DNA of 53,798 nucleotides. Source: Glaesserella sp041814905 (GTDB lineage Bacteria; Pseudomonadota; Gammaproteobacteria; Enterobacterales; Pasteurellaceae). Location: the NCBI RefSeq assembly GCF_041814905.1, contig NZ_JBGXYA010000063.1, forward strand, positions 1 through 53,798, read 5' to 3'. Of this stretch, positions 17,657 through 25,285 are shown piece after piece. Each line of letters opens with the position of its first letter. Positions within the stretch are counted from its first letter, which is position 1. The position numbers and the translations under genes are program-made. The notes beneath the pieces were generated by a model. The model had not been told where the DNA came from and did not search any database. It was given only the letters and a program-made list of their open reading frames with translations.

Positions 17657-18988
17657 ATGTCAGCCACAATTCTAGAAACTCTTCCGCTTGGTCAAAAAGT
17701 CGGTATCGCATTCTCCGGAGGTTTAGACACAAGTGCAGCATTACTTTGGATGCGCCAAAAAGGTGCCGTACCTTACGCTTATACGGCTAACTTAGGTCAG
17801 CCTGATGAAGACGACTATAATGCGATTCCTAAAAAAGCAATGGAATACGGCGCGGAAAATGCCCGTTTGATTGACTGCCGTTCACAATTGGCACATGAAG
17901 GTATTGCGGCAATTCAATCCGGTGCTTTCCATATTTCAACCGGCGGGATTCCTTATTTCAACACAACTCCGCTTGGTCGCGCCGTCACCGGTACCATGTT
18001 AGTTGCTGCAATGAAAGAAGATGATGTAAACATCTGGGGCGACGGTTCTACGTTTAAAGGTAACGATATTGAACGTTTCTATCGTTACGGTTTATTAACC
18101 AATCCAAAATTGAAAATCTACAAACCGTGGTTAGACCAAACTTTCATCGATGAGCTCGGTGGTCGCCACGAAATGTCCGAATTCTTAATTGCCAACGGTT
18201 TCCAATATAAAATGTCGGTCGAAAAAGCCTACTCTACCGATTCAAATATGTTAGGCGCGACTCATGAAGCAAAAGACTTAGAATTACTCAGTACCGGCAT
18301 GAAAATCGTTAAACCAATTATGGGTGTTGCATTTTGGGATGAATCCGTTGAGATTAAACCGGAAACTGTTTCCGTCACCTTCGAAGAAGGCGTACCGGTT
18401 GCCTTAAACGGTAAACGCATGGAGGATGCCGTTGAATTAATCATGGAAGCTAACCGTATCGGTGGTCGCCATGGCTTGGGTATGTCAGACCAAATTGAAA
18501 ACCGTATCATTGAAGCAAAATCCCGTGGTATCTATGAAGCACCGGGAATGGCATTGCTTCATATTGCGTATGAGCGTTTAGTGACCGGTATCCACAATGA
18601 AGATACCATTGAACAATACCGCATCAACGGCTTACGTTTAGGTCGTTTGTTATACCAAGGTCGTTGGTTCGATCCGCAAGCATTAATGCTACGTGAAACA
18701 GCCCAGCGCTGGGTTGCCAAAGCGATTACCGGTACAGTCACTTTAGAATTACGTCGTGGTAACGACTTCTCAATCCTGAATACTGAATCACCGAATCTAA
18801 CTTACGAACCTGAACGTTTAAGTATGGAAAAAGTGGAAGATGCGCCGTTCACTCCGGCAGATCGTATCGGTCAATTAACCATGCGTAATTTAGATATCGT
18901 TGATACTCGTGGCAAACTAGGCATTTATACTGAAACAGGATTACTTTCCGTTCAAAATAATGTCTTACCACAGTTAGGAAATAAATAA
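17657..18988 (+). CDS. argG: Argininosuccinate synthase
   Basis: ArgG condenses citrulline and aspartate using ATP, the penultimate step of arginine synthesis. The protein has 443 residues from the ATG at 17657, with AGGA 7 bases upstream; an open frame extends 63 bases further up but is unlike the family. The N-type ATP pyrophosphatase P-loop AFSGGLDTSAALLWM is near residue 17, and the long-form ArgG signatures WGDGSTFKGNDIERF and GRHEMSEF follow. It belongs to the enteric (long) ArgG type. It is monocistronic with a strong terminator. Confidence 0.97.
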   Translation: MSATILETLPLGQKVGIAFSGGLDTSAALLWMRQKGAVPYAYTANLGQPDEDDYNAIPKKAMEYGAENARLIDCRSQLAHEGIAAIQSGAFHISTGGIPYFNTTPLGRAVTGTMLVAAMKEDDVNIWGDGSTFKGNDIERFYRYGLLTNPKLKIYKPWLDQTFIDELGGRHEMSEFLIANGFQYKMSVEKAYSTDSNMLGATHEAKDLELLSTGMKIVKPIMGVAFWDESVEIKPETVSVTFEEGVPVALNGKRMEDAVELIMEANRIGGRHGLGMSDQIENRIIEAKSRGIYEAPGMALLHIAYERLVTGIHNEDTIEQYRINGLRLGRLLYQGRWFDPQALMLRETAQRWVAKAITGTVTLELRRGNDFSILNTESPNLTYEPERLSMEKVEDAPFTPADRIGQLTMRNLDIVDTRGKLGIYTETGLLSVQNNVLPQLGNK

Positions 18989-19005
18989 ATGATGATGTAA
19001 TCGTG

Positions 19006-19044
19006 AAAATCGCACTTGATACTTTAATTAAGTGCGATTTTTTA
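19006..19044 (+). terminator. Terminator after argG
   Basis: AAAATCGCACTT (19006-19017) and AAGTGCGATTTT (19030-19041) form a perfect 12-bp stem followed by more T residues. Confidence 0.9.
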
Positions 19045-19077
19045 TTCTAGTATTTATCTAAATAAAGGAGAAAAACA

Positions 19078-19383
19078 ATGCAAAAAACCAAAAACAGACC
19101 TAAAGGCCGTCAACTAATTCCGGCAACGAAGTCATTTACTCAAAATAGTCCGATTTTTATTCCACTCTTTTTAGCCGATCCAACCCAAAAAAGACAAATT
19201 GTATGGGAATTATTGTTAGAAAGCGGAGAAAGAGAAGCGGGTAAGGTTAAGCGCAATGTGATTAACCTCCCTAGGGATCTGCCTGTCGGTCACCACCAAC
19301 TTACGGTGATCATCGGTAAAAATACCTTATCAAACGGATATGAAATTTTCCATTGTCAATTGCATATCCAACCCGATAATTAA
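19078..19383 (+). CDS. Stand-alone MalQ N-terminal-domain-like protein
   Basis: This 101-residue protein has AAGGAG about 8 bases before the ATG, so it looks genuinely translated. No signal peptide or membrane segment is visible. From about residue 23 (SPIFIPLFLADPTQKRQIVW) to the end it resembles, from memory, the N-terminal beta-sandwich of enteric 4-alpha-glucanotransferase MalQ: a Trp-rich strand, then NLPRDLPVGHHQLTV, comparable to the NLP-x-LP-x-GYHTLTL segment of E. coli MalQ. The MalQ catalytic TIM barrel is absent and the following sequence contains no continuation. It may be a free carbohydrate-binding or regulatory domain, or a remnant. The similarity was judged by eye only. Confidence 0.65.
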   Translation: MQKTKNRPKGRQLIPATKSFTQNSPIFIPLFLADPTQKRQIVWELLLESGEREAGKVKRNVINLPRDLPVGHHQLTVIIGKNTLSNGYEIFHCQLHIQPDN

Positions 19384-19496
19384 TTCTGTAGGAAGAGTCT
19401 TTACTCTTCCTTTTTCTATCTATTTGCAAATTTTTCGTTAAAACTGACCGCTTGTTTTAACTATTTTCCAATCAAGCTGTTGTCTATAAAAAATCA

Positions 19497-19502
19497 TTGA
19501 CA
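19497..19502 (+). promoter_or_regulatory. Candidate -35 box of the ygaP-like operon
   Basis: A perfect TTGACA is followed after 17 bases by CAAAAT (19520-19525), a weak -10. The -10 and start site fall inside the inverted repeat at 19512-19539, so a bound repressor would block it. Confidence 0.55.
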
Positions 19503-19511
19503 TAACCCGCC

Positions 19512-19555
19512 TTTAATATCAAAATAAGTTGATATTAAACTTTGTTGATATTTAA
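19512..19555 (+). promoter_or_regulatory. Inverted-repeat operator upstream of the ygaP/ygaV-like pair
   Basis: TTTAATATCAA (19512-19522) and TTGATATTAAA (19529-19539) are perfect inverted arms separated by 6 bases. A third near-copy, TTGATATTTAA, follows at 19545-19555. This is what a dimeric ArsR-family repressor site looks like, and an ArsR-family gene is the second gene of the unit it precedes. Confidence 0.78.
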
Positions 19556-19573
19556 TTTATTAAAAGGATCCCT

Positions 19574-20104
19574 ATGACTATCTCCATTATTTCCGCCGCC
19601 GAAGCCAAAAGAAAGCTAGAAGAGAATGCTCTCTTAATTGATATCAGACAACCGGATGAATATCAGCGAGAACACATTAAAGGCTCGGTATTACATCCTC
19701 TTCAGTTACTTCAAGCTAGTGGCTTACCGAATGCCGCGCAGCAACACACTACATTAATTTTTCACTGTAAATCAGGAATGAGAACTCAAAGTACTCATAA
19801 ACTAATATCTCAGTTAACCAAAAGCAATAATTTTGACGTATTTATTCTCGAAAATGGTTTGGATGGCTGGAAAAAATCAGGATACGACACCATTATCGAT
19901 CACTCCCAACCGATTGAATTAATGCGCCAAGTGCAAATCACCGCCGGATTACTTGTGCTACTTGGCGTCACGTTAGGCTGGTTTGTTACTCCAATATTTT
20001 ACTTACTATCCGCATTTATTGGTGCAGGCTTAATTTTCGCCGGCATTACCGGTCTCTGTAGTATGGCAAAATTACTTTCTTTAATGCCATGGAATAGATG
20101 TTAG
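19574..20104 (+). CDS. ygaP: Membrane-anchored rhodanese, YgaP-like
   Basis: YgaP-type proteins are inner-membrane sulfurtransferases with a cytoplasmic rhodanese domain that takes up persulfide sulfur. The 176-residue protein has the rhodanese domain at about 5-105, with LIDIRQPDEYQREHIKGS and the active-site loop CKSGMR (Cys65), then two membrane helices (about 118-165) of the DUF2892 type. E. coli YgaP has 174 residues and the same layout. An ArsR-family regulator follows 13 bases later, as ygaV and ygaP are paired in E. coli (with the gene order reversed there). Confidence 0.9.
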   Translation: MTISIISAAEAKRKLEENALLIDIRQPDEYQREHIKGSVLHPLQLLQASGLPNAAQQHTTLIFHCKSGMRTQSTHKLISQLTKSNNFDVFILENGLDGWKKSGYDTIIDHSQPIELMRQVQITAGLLVLLGVTLGWFVTPIFYLLSAFIGAGLIFAGITGLCSMAKLLSLMPWNRC

Positions 20105-20117
20105 AGAGATATCGGAA

Positions 20118-20432
20118 ATGGATGAGAAATTTGAAAAGTATAACGAAGCAACGACTTTTTTAAAATTGTTAGCAAATCCGAATCGCTTAGCCATATTATG
20201 CCATTTACAACACAAAGCCTTTAACGTCACTGAATTAACACTTGCGCTCGGTATGCCACAAGCTGCTCTGTCTAATCAATTAGCGATTCTACGTGAATCA
20301 GGTCTAATTGATTGTGATATAAAGCATCGGGAGAGGATTTACTATATTAAAGATGCTAAAGTGATTGAAACAATTCAATTATTACACCGTTTTTTCTGTG
20401 ATGAGAAAGCAAAATCGTCCAAAGCCGCATAA
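20118..20432 (+). CDS. ArsR-family repressor, YgaV/BigR-like, probably persulfide-sensing
   Basis: This is a winged-helix DNA-binding protein of 104 residues: LANPNRLAILCHLQ (helix 2), FNVTELTLALGMPQAALSNQLAILRESGLI (recognition helix-turn-helix), then the wing HRERIYYIKD. Cys28 in helix 2 and Cys94 near the C-terminus sit where the BigR/SqrR/YgaV group keeps the cysteine pair that forms a persulfide bridge and releases DNA. It is cotranscribed with the rhodanese gene and probably represses the shared promoter through the inverted repeat upstream. The sulfide or persulfide response is inferred from the family and the cysteine positions. Confidence 0.88.
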   Translation: MDEKFEKYNEATTFLKLLANPNRLAILCHLQHKAFNVTELTLALGMPQAALSNQLAILRESGLIDCDIKHRERIYYIKDAKVIETIQLLHRFFCDEKAKSSKAA

Positions 20433-20433
20433 T

Positions 20434-20459
20434 AAAAAAGCTCCTTACGGAGCTTTTTT
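20434..20459. terminator. Bidirectional terminator between the ArsR gene and iscX
   Basis: AAAAAGCTCC, TTAC and GGAGCTTTTT form a stem-loop with A- and T-runs on both sides, between two convergent genes. Confidence 0.88.
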
Positions 20460-20466
20460 ATTAAGG

Positions 20467-20661
20467 TTACTCATATTCTTCCAACCAAATGGTTAGAATA
20501 GCTTCAAGAATATGTTCATTTGACGCTTCCGGATCATCATCAAAATCTTCCATCTCGCAGATCCACTTGTGCATATCGGTAAAACGCACGGTAGTTGGAT
20601 CTAAATCCGGGTTCATATCATACAGATTTTCTGCGATCATTCTTACATCTGTCCATTTCAT
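20467..20661 (-). CDS. iscX: Fe-S assembly protein IscX
   Basis: IscX (YfhJ) is a small acidic winged-helix-like protein that binds IscS and iron and modulates the cysteine desulfurase rate. The 64-residue protein begins MKWTDVRMIAENLYD and has the characteristic PTTVRFTDMHKWICEMEDF core. The length is close to E. coli (66). Its ATG overlaps the fdx stop by one base. It is the last gene of the isc operon. Confidence 0.96.
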   Translation of the reverse strand: MKWTDVRMIAENLYDMNPDLDPTTVRFTDMHKWICEMEDFDDDPEASNEHILEAILTIWLEEYE

Positions 20662-21002
20662 TAGTGTGCCGCCTCATTTGCGTGGTTTAAGTTATATTTT
20701 GGAATTTCAACAACGAGATCTTCTTCACCTACAACACATTGACAGGACAAACGGCTATCCATTTCTAAGCCCCACGCTTTGTCTAACATATCTTCTTCTT
20801 GATCCGATGTTTCATTTAATGAATCAAACCCCTCACGAATCACCACATGACAAGTAGTACAAGCACAAGAACCGTCACAAGCGTGATGAATTTCAACTCC
20901 TGCATTGTGAGCAACTTCTAATAAATTTTCACCCGGCTGTGCTTCCACAACCATACCTTCCGGACAAAATTCTTCGTGTGGAAGAAAAACAATTTTTGGC
21001 AT
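20661..21002 (-). CDS. fdx: [2Fe-2S] ferredoxin of the ISC system
   Basis: This adrenodoxin-type ferredoxin of 113 residues donates electrons to Fe-S cluster assembly on IscU/IscS. The cluster ligands are visible as CDGSCACTTCHV (three Cys, about 42-51) and LSCQCVV (about 86-90). The length matches E. coli Fdx (111). It precedes iscX with a one-base overlap and follows hscA after a gap holding REP-like repeats. Confidence 0.97.
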   Translation of the reverse strand: MPKIVFLPHEEFCPEGMVVEAQPGENLLEVAHNAGVEIHHACDGSCACTTCHVVIREGFDSLNETSDQEEDMLDKAWGLEMDSRLSCQCVVGEEDLVVEIPKYNLNHANEAAH

Positions 21003-21030
21003 AATATCCTCTTAATTTTTTGATTTTTAA

Positions 21031-21072
21031 ATTCCCCCTCCTGTTTACGGGAGGGGGTTAGGGGGAGGGGAA
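21031..21072 (+). repeat. REP-like GC-rich palindromic element, copy 1a
   Basis: The pattern is TTCCCCCTCCTG-TTTA-CGGGAGGGGG followed by TTAGGGGGAGGGGAA: a hairpin head and a purine-rich tail. Copy 1b, inverted, lies 25 bases away. Confidence 0.75.
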
Positions 21073-21097
21073 CTATCTAAAACAAGCGGTAATTTTT

Positions 21098-21136
21098 ACC
21101 CCCACCCTACCCCTCCCCCGCAAGCAGGGGAGGGAA
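21098..21136 (-). repeat. REP-like GC-rich palindromic element, copy 1b (inverted)
   Basis: Read on the minus strand it is TTCCCTCCCCTG-CTTG-CGGGGGAGGGG then TAGGGTGGGGG, the same family as copy 1a in opposite orientation. The pair encloses an uptake signal sequence (21082-21090). Confidence 0.75.
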
Positions 21137-21145
21137 CATAATAGA

Positions 21146-23002
21146 TTAATTAATCACCTCATCAATCGCCTTACCGGCCAAGGCTTTTTGAATGGATAGA
21201 TTCATTCTTCTTGCAGCAAACTCTTGTGTTGCAGCATCCAAATCTTTAATTCCCTGCTGAATTGCTTGGCGATCTGTTTCCTGTTTTGCAGAAATCAATT
21301 TTTGTAATTCCGCTTCAATCCGTTTAAATTCATCAACCGAAAGCAACACTGCACCGTCTTCTTGTAACGCAATAATCACGCTGTCAATCACACGATCTGC
21401 TTCCACACGCTGTTCCGCAAGCTGACGGGCTTCCATATCTTGCTTCGCATTCGTCATTGACGATTTAATCATTTCAGTGACTTCTTCGTCCGTTAAACCG
21501 TAAGATGGCTTAATTTGGATAGAGGCTTGTACTTTGGTTGATTTTTCCATTGCAGTGACACTCAGTAGCCCGTCCGCATCAACTTGATATGTCACGCGAA
21601 TATGTGCCGCACCTGCGACCATCGGCGGAATACCACGCAAGGTAAAACGTCCAAGTGAACGACAATCATCGACTAACTCACGTTCGCCTTGTACAACGTG
21701 AACCGTCATCGCTGTCTGCCCATCTTTGAATGTGGTGAACTCTTGCGCTTTTGCCACAGGAATGGTGGTATTGCGTGGAATGATTTTTTCCACCAATCCC
21801 CCCATTGTTTCGATCCCTAGCGAAAGTGGCACCACATCTAGCAACAACATTTCTGCATCAGGCTTATTGCCGACTAAAATATCCGCTTGAATAGCCGCAC
21901 CCAACGCCACCACTTTATCTGGGTCAATAGAGGTTAATGGCGTTTTGCCGAAAAACTCACCCACTTGTTCACGCACAAAAGGCACTCTCGTTGAGCCACC
22001 AACCATCACCACTTCACGCACATCTTGAGCTTCCACCCCAGCATCTTTCAAGGCTCGACGACAAGTCATTAACGAGCGTTTAACAAGCGGTTGGATTAGC
22101 TCATTAAATTGCAAACGGCTGATTTCCCCCTGCCAATTTGCAAATTTTGCGGTAAAACTATCCGCTTGCGATAAAGCAATTTTGACTTGCGTTGCAAGGG
22201 TAAGTAGCTCACGTTGCTCACTTGCTGTATTTGGCCGAATACCTGCTTGTTCCGCAATCCAATTCGCTAATAAATGGTCAAAATCATCGCCACCTAAAGC
22301 AGTATCGCCACCTGTTGCCAACACTTCAAAGACGCCACGGCTTAGACGCAAAATCGAAATATCAAAAGTACCACCGCCTAAGTCATACACGGCAATCACG
22401 CCTTCTTGACCGCTATCCAAGCCATAAGCGATTGCGGCAGCCGTTGGTTCATTCAATAAACGTAACACATTCAGCCCAGCCAAACGTGCCGCATCTTTGG
22501 TACTTTGACGTTGCGCATCATCAAAATAGGCAGGCACGGTAATCACCACGCCGGCCAATTCGCCTGCCAAGCGTTTTTCTGCAAATTGATTTAAGTGACT
22601 TAAAATATCCGCAGACACTTCTATCGGGCTTTTATTGCCTTGTGGCGTTTGAATTAATGGCAAGCCGTTATCCGTCGCAACAAATTGATAAGGCAAATTT
22701 GGATAACGTTGCTCAACGTCCGCCAAAGAACGCCCAATTAAACGTTTCACGGAAATCACCGTGTGTTGCGGATCAGTTGCCGCTTGTTCAAAGGCTTCTA
22801 CACCAACCAGTTTATTCTCAGCCGCATAATGCACCACTGATGGTACTAACGCACGCTCTTTCTCATCAAGTAATACCTGAGCCTGTCCGCTACGCACCGT
22901 TGCTACTAAAGAATTTGTCGTCCCAAGGTCAATCCCCACCGCCAAGCGATGTTGGTGCGGCGCTGCCATTTGTCCCGGTTCTGCGATTTGAAGTAATGCC
23001 AT
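21146..23002 (-). CDS. hscA: Hsp70-type chaperone HscA
   Basis: HscA is the specialised DnaK-like ATPase that, with HscB, releases clusters from IscU by binding its LPPVK motif. The 618-residue protein (E. coli 616) begins with the ATPase domain: VGIDLGTTNSLVATV (phosphate-1), VYDLGGGTFDISIL (phosphate-2) and VMVGGSTRVPFVR (adenosine). The substrate domain starts near 390 (VVPLSLGIETMGG). An uptake sequence lies inside the coding region at 22083. In the operon it is separated from hscB by two accessory genes. Confidence 0.98.
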   Translation of the reverse strand: MALLQIAEPGQMAAPHQHRLAVGIDLGTTNSLVATVRSGQAQVLLDEKERALVPSVVHYAAENKLVGVEAFEQAATDPQHTVISVKRLIGRSLADVEQRYPNLPYQFVATDNGLPLIQTPQGNKSPIEVSADILSHLNQFAEKRLAGELAGVVITVPAYFDDAQRQSTKDAARLAGLNVLRLLNEPTAAAIAYGLDSGQEGVIAVYDLGGGTFDISILRLSRGVFEVLATGGDTALGGDDFDHLLANWIAEQAGIRPNTASEQRELLTLATQVKIALSQADSFTAKFANWQGEISRLQFNELIQPLVKRSLMTCRRALKDAGVEAQDVREVVMVGGSTRVPFVREQVGEFFGKTPLTSIDPDKVVALGAAIQADILVGNKPDAEMLLLDVVPLSLGIETMGGLVEKIIPRNTTIPVAKAQEFTTFKDGQTAMTVHVVQGERELVDDCRSLGRFTLRGIPPMVAGAAHIRVTYQVDADGLLSVTAMEKSTKVQASIQIKPSYGLTDEEVTEMIKSSMTNAKQDMEARQLAEQRVEADRVIDSVIIALQEDGAVLLSVDEFKRIEAELQKLISAKQETDRQAIQQGIKDLDAATQEFAARRMNLSIQKALAGKAIDEVIN

Positions 23003-23023
23003 TTTATTATCTCTCTATAACTC

Positions 23024-23064
23024 ATTCCCCTCCCCCGTTTACAGGGAGGGCTAGGGAGGAGGGA
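23024..23064 (+). repeat. REP-like GC-rich palindromic element, copy 2a
   Basis: ATTCCCCTCCCCCGTTTACAGGGAGGG with a CTAGGGAGGAGGGA tail lies 21 bases upstream of the hscA start, so it is in the untranslated leader of hscA within the operon message. Confidence 0.7.
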
Positions 23065-23125
23065 TTGCCCGTTAGGACAACTACAAGCGGTTTGATTTTG
23101 AAAAAATTTTGCAAACTTCGTTTGC

Positions 23126-23174
23126 AATCCCCCCATCCACCTTCGGCACCTTCCCCCGTAAACGGGGGAAGGAA
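23126..23174 (-). repeat. REP-like GC-rich palindromic element, copy 2b (inverted)
   Basis: On the minus strand it reads TTCCTTCCCCCGTTTACGGGGGAAGG with a diverged tail ending GGATGGGGGG. With copy 2a it makes a head-to-head pair around an uptake sequence (23083-23091), the same arrangement as copies 1a/1b. Confidence 0.7.
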
Positions 23175-23179
23175 TTATG

Positions 23180-23815
23180 TTAATTCACCGCATACCCCAT
23201 ATCATCAGGCGTAAATGTCGCTTGATAATGGCGTTCAATCGGTTGTTTTTGTTTTGTCTCTAAATTTATCACTTGATTGCCGTTTAAATCTGCAATCTCA
23301 GCTTGCCAATTTTCGCTACGCAAGCCGTGGTAAAAACTGGCAATATCAGCGGTTAATGCCCAGCCGATAAATTGTGAATAGTTTAAGCCAATACTTTCCC
23401 ACTTCTGTTTTTTCGGGTGGAAATAATGAACTAAACCGACTTTTTCTCCTAATCCACCACCATTTACCGCAAAATAACCGCCAATAGCATCATCAGCAAT
23501 CAATAAATGAAACGGTCTTTCGCCTGATTGTTCAAAGGTTTTACCAAAATTCCACTCAAACAAACCGCGTGGCAGTTTTTCATTGCCCGAACCTAAAATG
23601 CGTAACCAGCCGTGATCGATTAAAATACCGCCCGTTTCATAAATCACCGCACCAAGTGGTGTACTCGTCGGCAACTGCATTCCGACCAATTCTGCCCCTG
23701 CATTCTCTACATCTCTCGGCAGAATTTCATAATGGTTATTCGCTTGCTTGAACCACTCTTGCATAATTGTCCAAGCGGATTTTTGTTTATCGTTCAGTTC
23801 TTCGAGGGTTTTCAT
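23180..23815 (-). CDS. DUF2625-family protein inserted in the isc operon
   Basis: This 211-residue soluble protein has no signal peptide. The central part has the DUF2625 look: STPLGAVIYETGGILIDHGWLRILGSG (about 50-76) and the later ADDAIGGYFAVNGGG, resembling the SMI1/KNR4-like fold in which a residue-rich loop precedes a YFAVNGGG turn. Its function is not known. It sits between the GNAT gene (1-base gap) and hscA, so it must be carried on the isc message. Whether it serves Fe-S assembly or is just hitchhiking cannot be told from sequence. Confidence 0.82.
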   Translation of the reverse strand: MKTLEELNDKQKSAWTIMQEWFKQANNHYEILPRDVENAGAELVGMQLPTSTPLGAVIYETGGILIDHGWLRILGSGNEKLPRGLFEWNFGKTFEQSGERPFHLLIADDAIGGYFAVNGGGLGEKVGLVHYFHPKKQKWESIGLNYSQFIGWALTADIASFYHGLRSENWQAEIADLNGNQVINLETKQKQPIERHYQATFTPDDMGYAVN

Positions 23816-23816
23816 G

Positions 23817-24257
23817 TTATAACTCGTATTTATAAACTAATTGATCTGTTTGTTTGGCGAGTTTATCGTATAATTTTTGTGCTTGTTTATTTGATTCATC
23901 GGTAAACCAATATACTCGGGAATAGCCATTTTGCTCGGCTAATTGATATAAATGTTCAATTAATTTACGTCCCAAACCTTTTCCACGATATTCCACCGCA
24001 ACAAACAAATCTTCTAAATAATAAACTTTACCTATTTTCCAAGTATTAATCTGTGTGTGATAGTGCATAAATCCAACAAGTTTGTCATCATCAAACACAC
24101 CACAACTTTCTATGATCGTAGGCTGAGCTGTTAATCGTTGCCAAAGGGTTTGAGTAATATCTTCGGTTAATGCTGTTTGATAAAAAACAAGATATTGCTC
24201 CCATAAAATACGCCATTCGGCATAATTGCATTGTTGTAGTGGGCGTAATTGGTACAT
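23817..24257 (-). CDS. GNAT-family N-acetyltransferase in the isc operon
   Basis: The 146-residue protein has the GCN5-related fold: YYLEDLFVAVEYRGKGLGRKLIEHLYQLAEQNG (about 77-110) contains the acetyl-CoA pyrophosphate-binding motif RGKGLGRKL. The following VYWFTDESNKQAQKLYDKL places it nearest amine or small-molecule acetyltransferases. The substrate is unknown. It starts 9 bases after hscB and ends 1 base before the DUF2625 gene. Confidence 0.9.
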   Translation of the reverse strand: MYQLRPLQQCNYAEWRILWEQYLVFYQTALTEDITQTLWQRLTAQPTIIESCGVFDDDKLVGFMHYHTQINTWKIGKVYYLEDLFVAVEYRGKGLGRKLIEHLYQLAEQNGYSRVYWFTDESNKQAQKLYDKLAKQTDQLVYKYEL

Positions 24258-24266
24258 ATTGTTCCT

Positions 24267-24788
24267 TTAAAACTCAAACAGCTTCTCTTCTACTCGCTCA
24301 ACTTCTACCAATAATTTTTTAATAAAACGAAGTTTGTCGTTAATGGCTAGTGCATCCGCCCATTGTTGGGCATTAAGAGCTTGCTCAAGTTGTTGCAAAA
24401 TGGCTTTTTGTTGTTGCTCAATCTCTTGGGTGAAAGCGGTGAGATCCGCTTCGTTTTTTGCGATTTCAATGCTTTCTAAGGTTTCACGCCATTCCATTTG
24501 TTGCATTAAAAATGCCATATCTCTATTGCTTTTTTGCTCAATATCTTGCTGTTCACCTGTATGAATAGCGATGATCGCTTCAGCACGCAAAATCGGATCT
24601 TTGAGAATATGTAACGCATCATTAATTTCCGCCGATTTCTGCATTGCTAAACGCTGTTCTGTCGCAGAACTTGCCACAAAATTATCGGGGTGAAGCGATT
24701 TTTGTAAGGCTAAATAACGCTCAGACAGTTGAGCATTATCCAGTTGGAATTGCACAGGCAGATCAAAAAGCGTAAATGGATTTGACAT
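24267..24788 (-). CDS. hscB: Fe-S cluster co-chaperone HscB
   Basis: HscB is a J-domain protein that delivers IscU to HscA and stimulates its ATPase. The 173-residue protein has an N-terminal J domain with the HPD motif in LHPDNFV (about 34-36) and a C-terminal three-helix domain that binds IscU. The length matches E. coli HscB (171). It follows iscA by 9 bases. Confidence 0.97.
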   Translation of the reverse strand: MSNPFTLFDLPVQFQLDNAQLSERYLALQKSLHPDNFVASSATEQRLAMQKSAEINDALHILKDPILRAEAIIAIHTGEQQDIEQKSNRDMAFLMQQMEWRETLESIEIAKNEADLTAFTQEIEQQQKAILQQLEQALNAQQWADALAINDKLRFIKKLLVEVERVEEKLFEF

Positions 24789-24797
24789 CAGAACCTC

Positions 24798-25121
24798 TTA
24801 GACGTTAAAACTTTCACCACAACCACATTCGTTTTTCACATTTGGGTTATTGTACTTAAATCCTTCGTTTAATCCTTCTTTGACAAAATCTAATTCTGTA
24901 CCGCTTAGGTAAACAAGGCTTTTTTCATCGACGATAATTTTAACACCATGTTGTTCAAAAACGTGATCATCTTCGTTTAATACATCAACAAATTCAAGGA
25001 CATAAGCTAACCCTGAACAGCCAGATGTTTTAACACCCAGCCTTAAACCAATGCCTTTGCCACGGTTTTCAAGGAAGGTACGAACACGATCTGCTGCGGT
25101 TTCTGTTAGGGTAATACTCAT
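24798..25121 (-). CDS. iscA: Fe-S assembly A-type carrier IscA
   Basis: IscA is an A-type carrier that accepts Fe-S clusters or iron and passes them to apoproteins. The 107-residue protein has the three invariant cysteines: Cys35 in TSGCSGLAY and the pair in ECGCGESF near the C-terminus. An intergenic REP-like hairpin and an uptake-sequence dyad lie between it and iscU. Confidence 0.97.
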   Translation of the reverse strand: MSITLTETAADRVRTFLENRGKGIGLRLGVKTSGCSGLAYVLEFVDVLNEDDHVFEQHGVKIIVDEKSLVYLSGTELDFVKEGLNEGFKYNNPNVKNECGCGESFNV

Positions 25122-25166
25122 TTTTTCTCCTTGTGAATATAGCTAATTTTAAAAGAAACGTTTTAT

Positions 25167-25200
25167 ATTCCCTCTCTCCCGTTTATGGGAGAGGGAAAAT
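25167..25200 (+). repeat. REP-like palindromic element, single copy 3
   Basis: ATTCCCTCTCTCCC-GTTTAT-GGGAGAGGGAAAAT is a near-perfect hairpin of the same family as the elements near hscA, lacking the purine-rich tail. It lies between iscU and iscA. Confidence 0.7.
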
Positions 25201-25232
25201 CATTCCTTTTAAAATTAACAATAAACGAAAAT

Positions 25233-25279
25233 GCAAGCGGTCAGATTTTGCAAATTTTTTGCAAAAACCAACCGCTTGT
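25233..25279. terminator. Uptake-sequence dyad between iscU and iscA
   Basis: GCAAGCGGT (25233-25241) and ACCGCTTGT (25271-25279) bracket a loop containing the smaller palindrome TTTTGCAAATTTTTTGCAAAA. Its position inside an operon suggests a partial terminator or a processing site that keeps iscRSU levels above the downstream genes. Confidence 0.55.
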
Positions 25280-25285
25280 TAAAAA

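Noticed and set aside
22642..23214. Plus-strand 190-residue Pro/Ser-rich open frame across the hscA 5' end and the REP-like repeats.
   Set aside because: It is antisense to hscA and its Pro-rich part is just translation of the C-rich repeats.
21031..25200. CRISPR array.
   Set aside because: The repeats are irregularly spaced palindromes of differing length in both orientations, with genes rather than unique spacers between them, and no cas gene is present.
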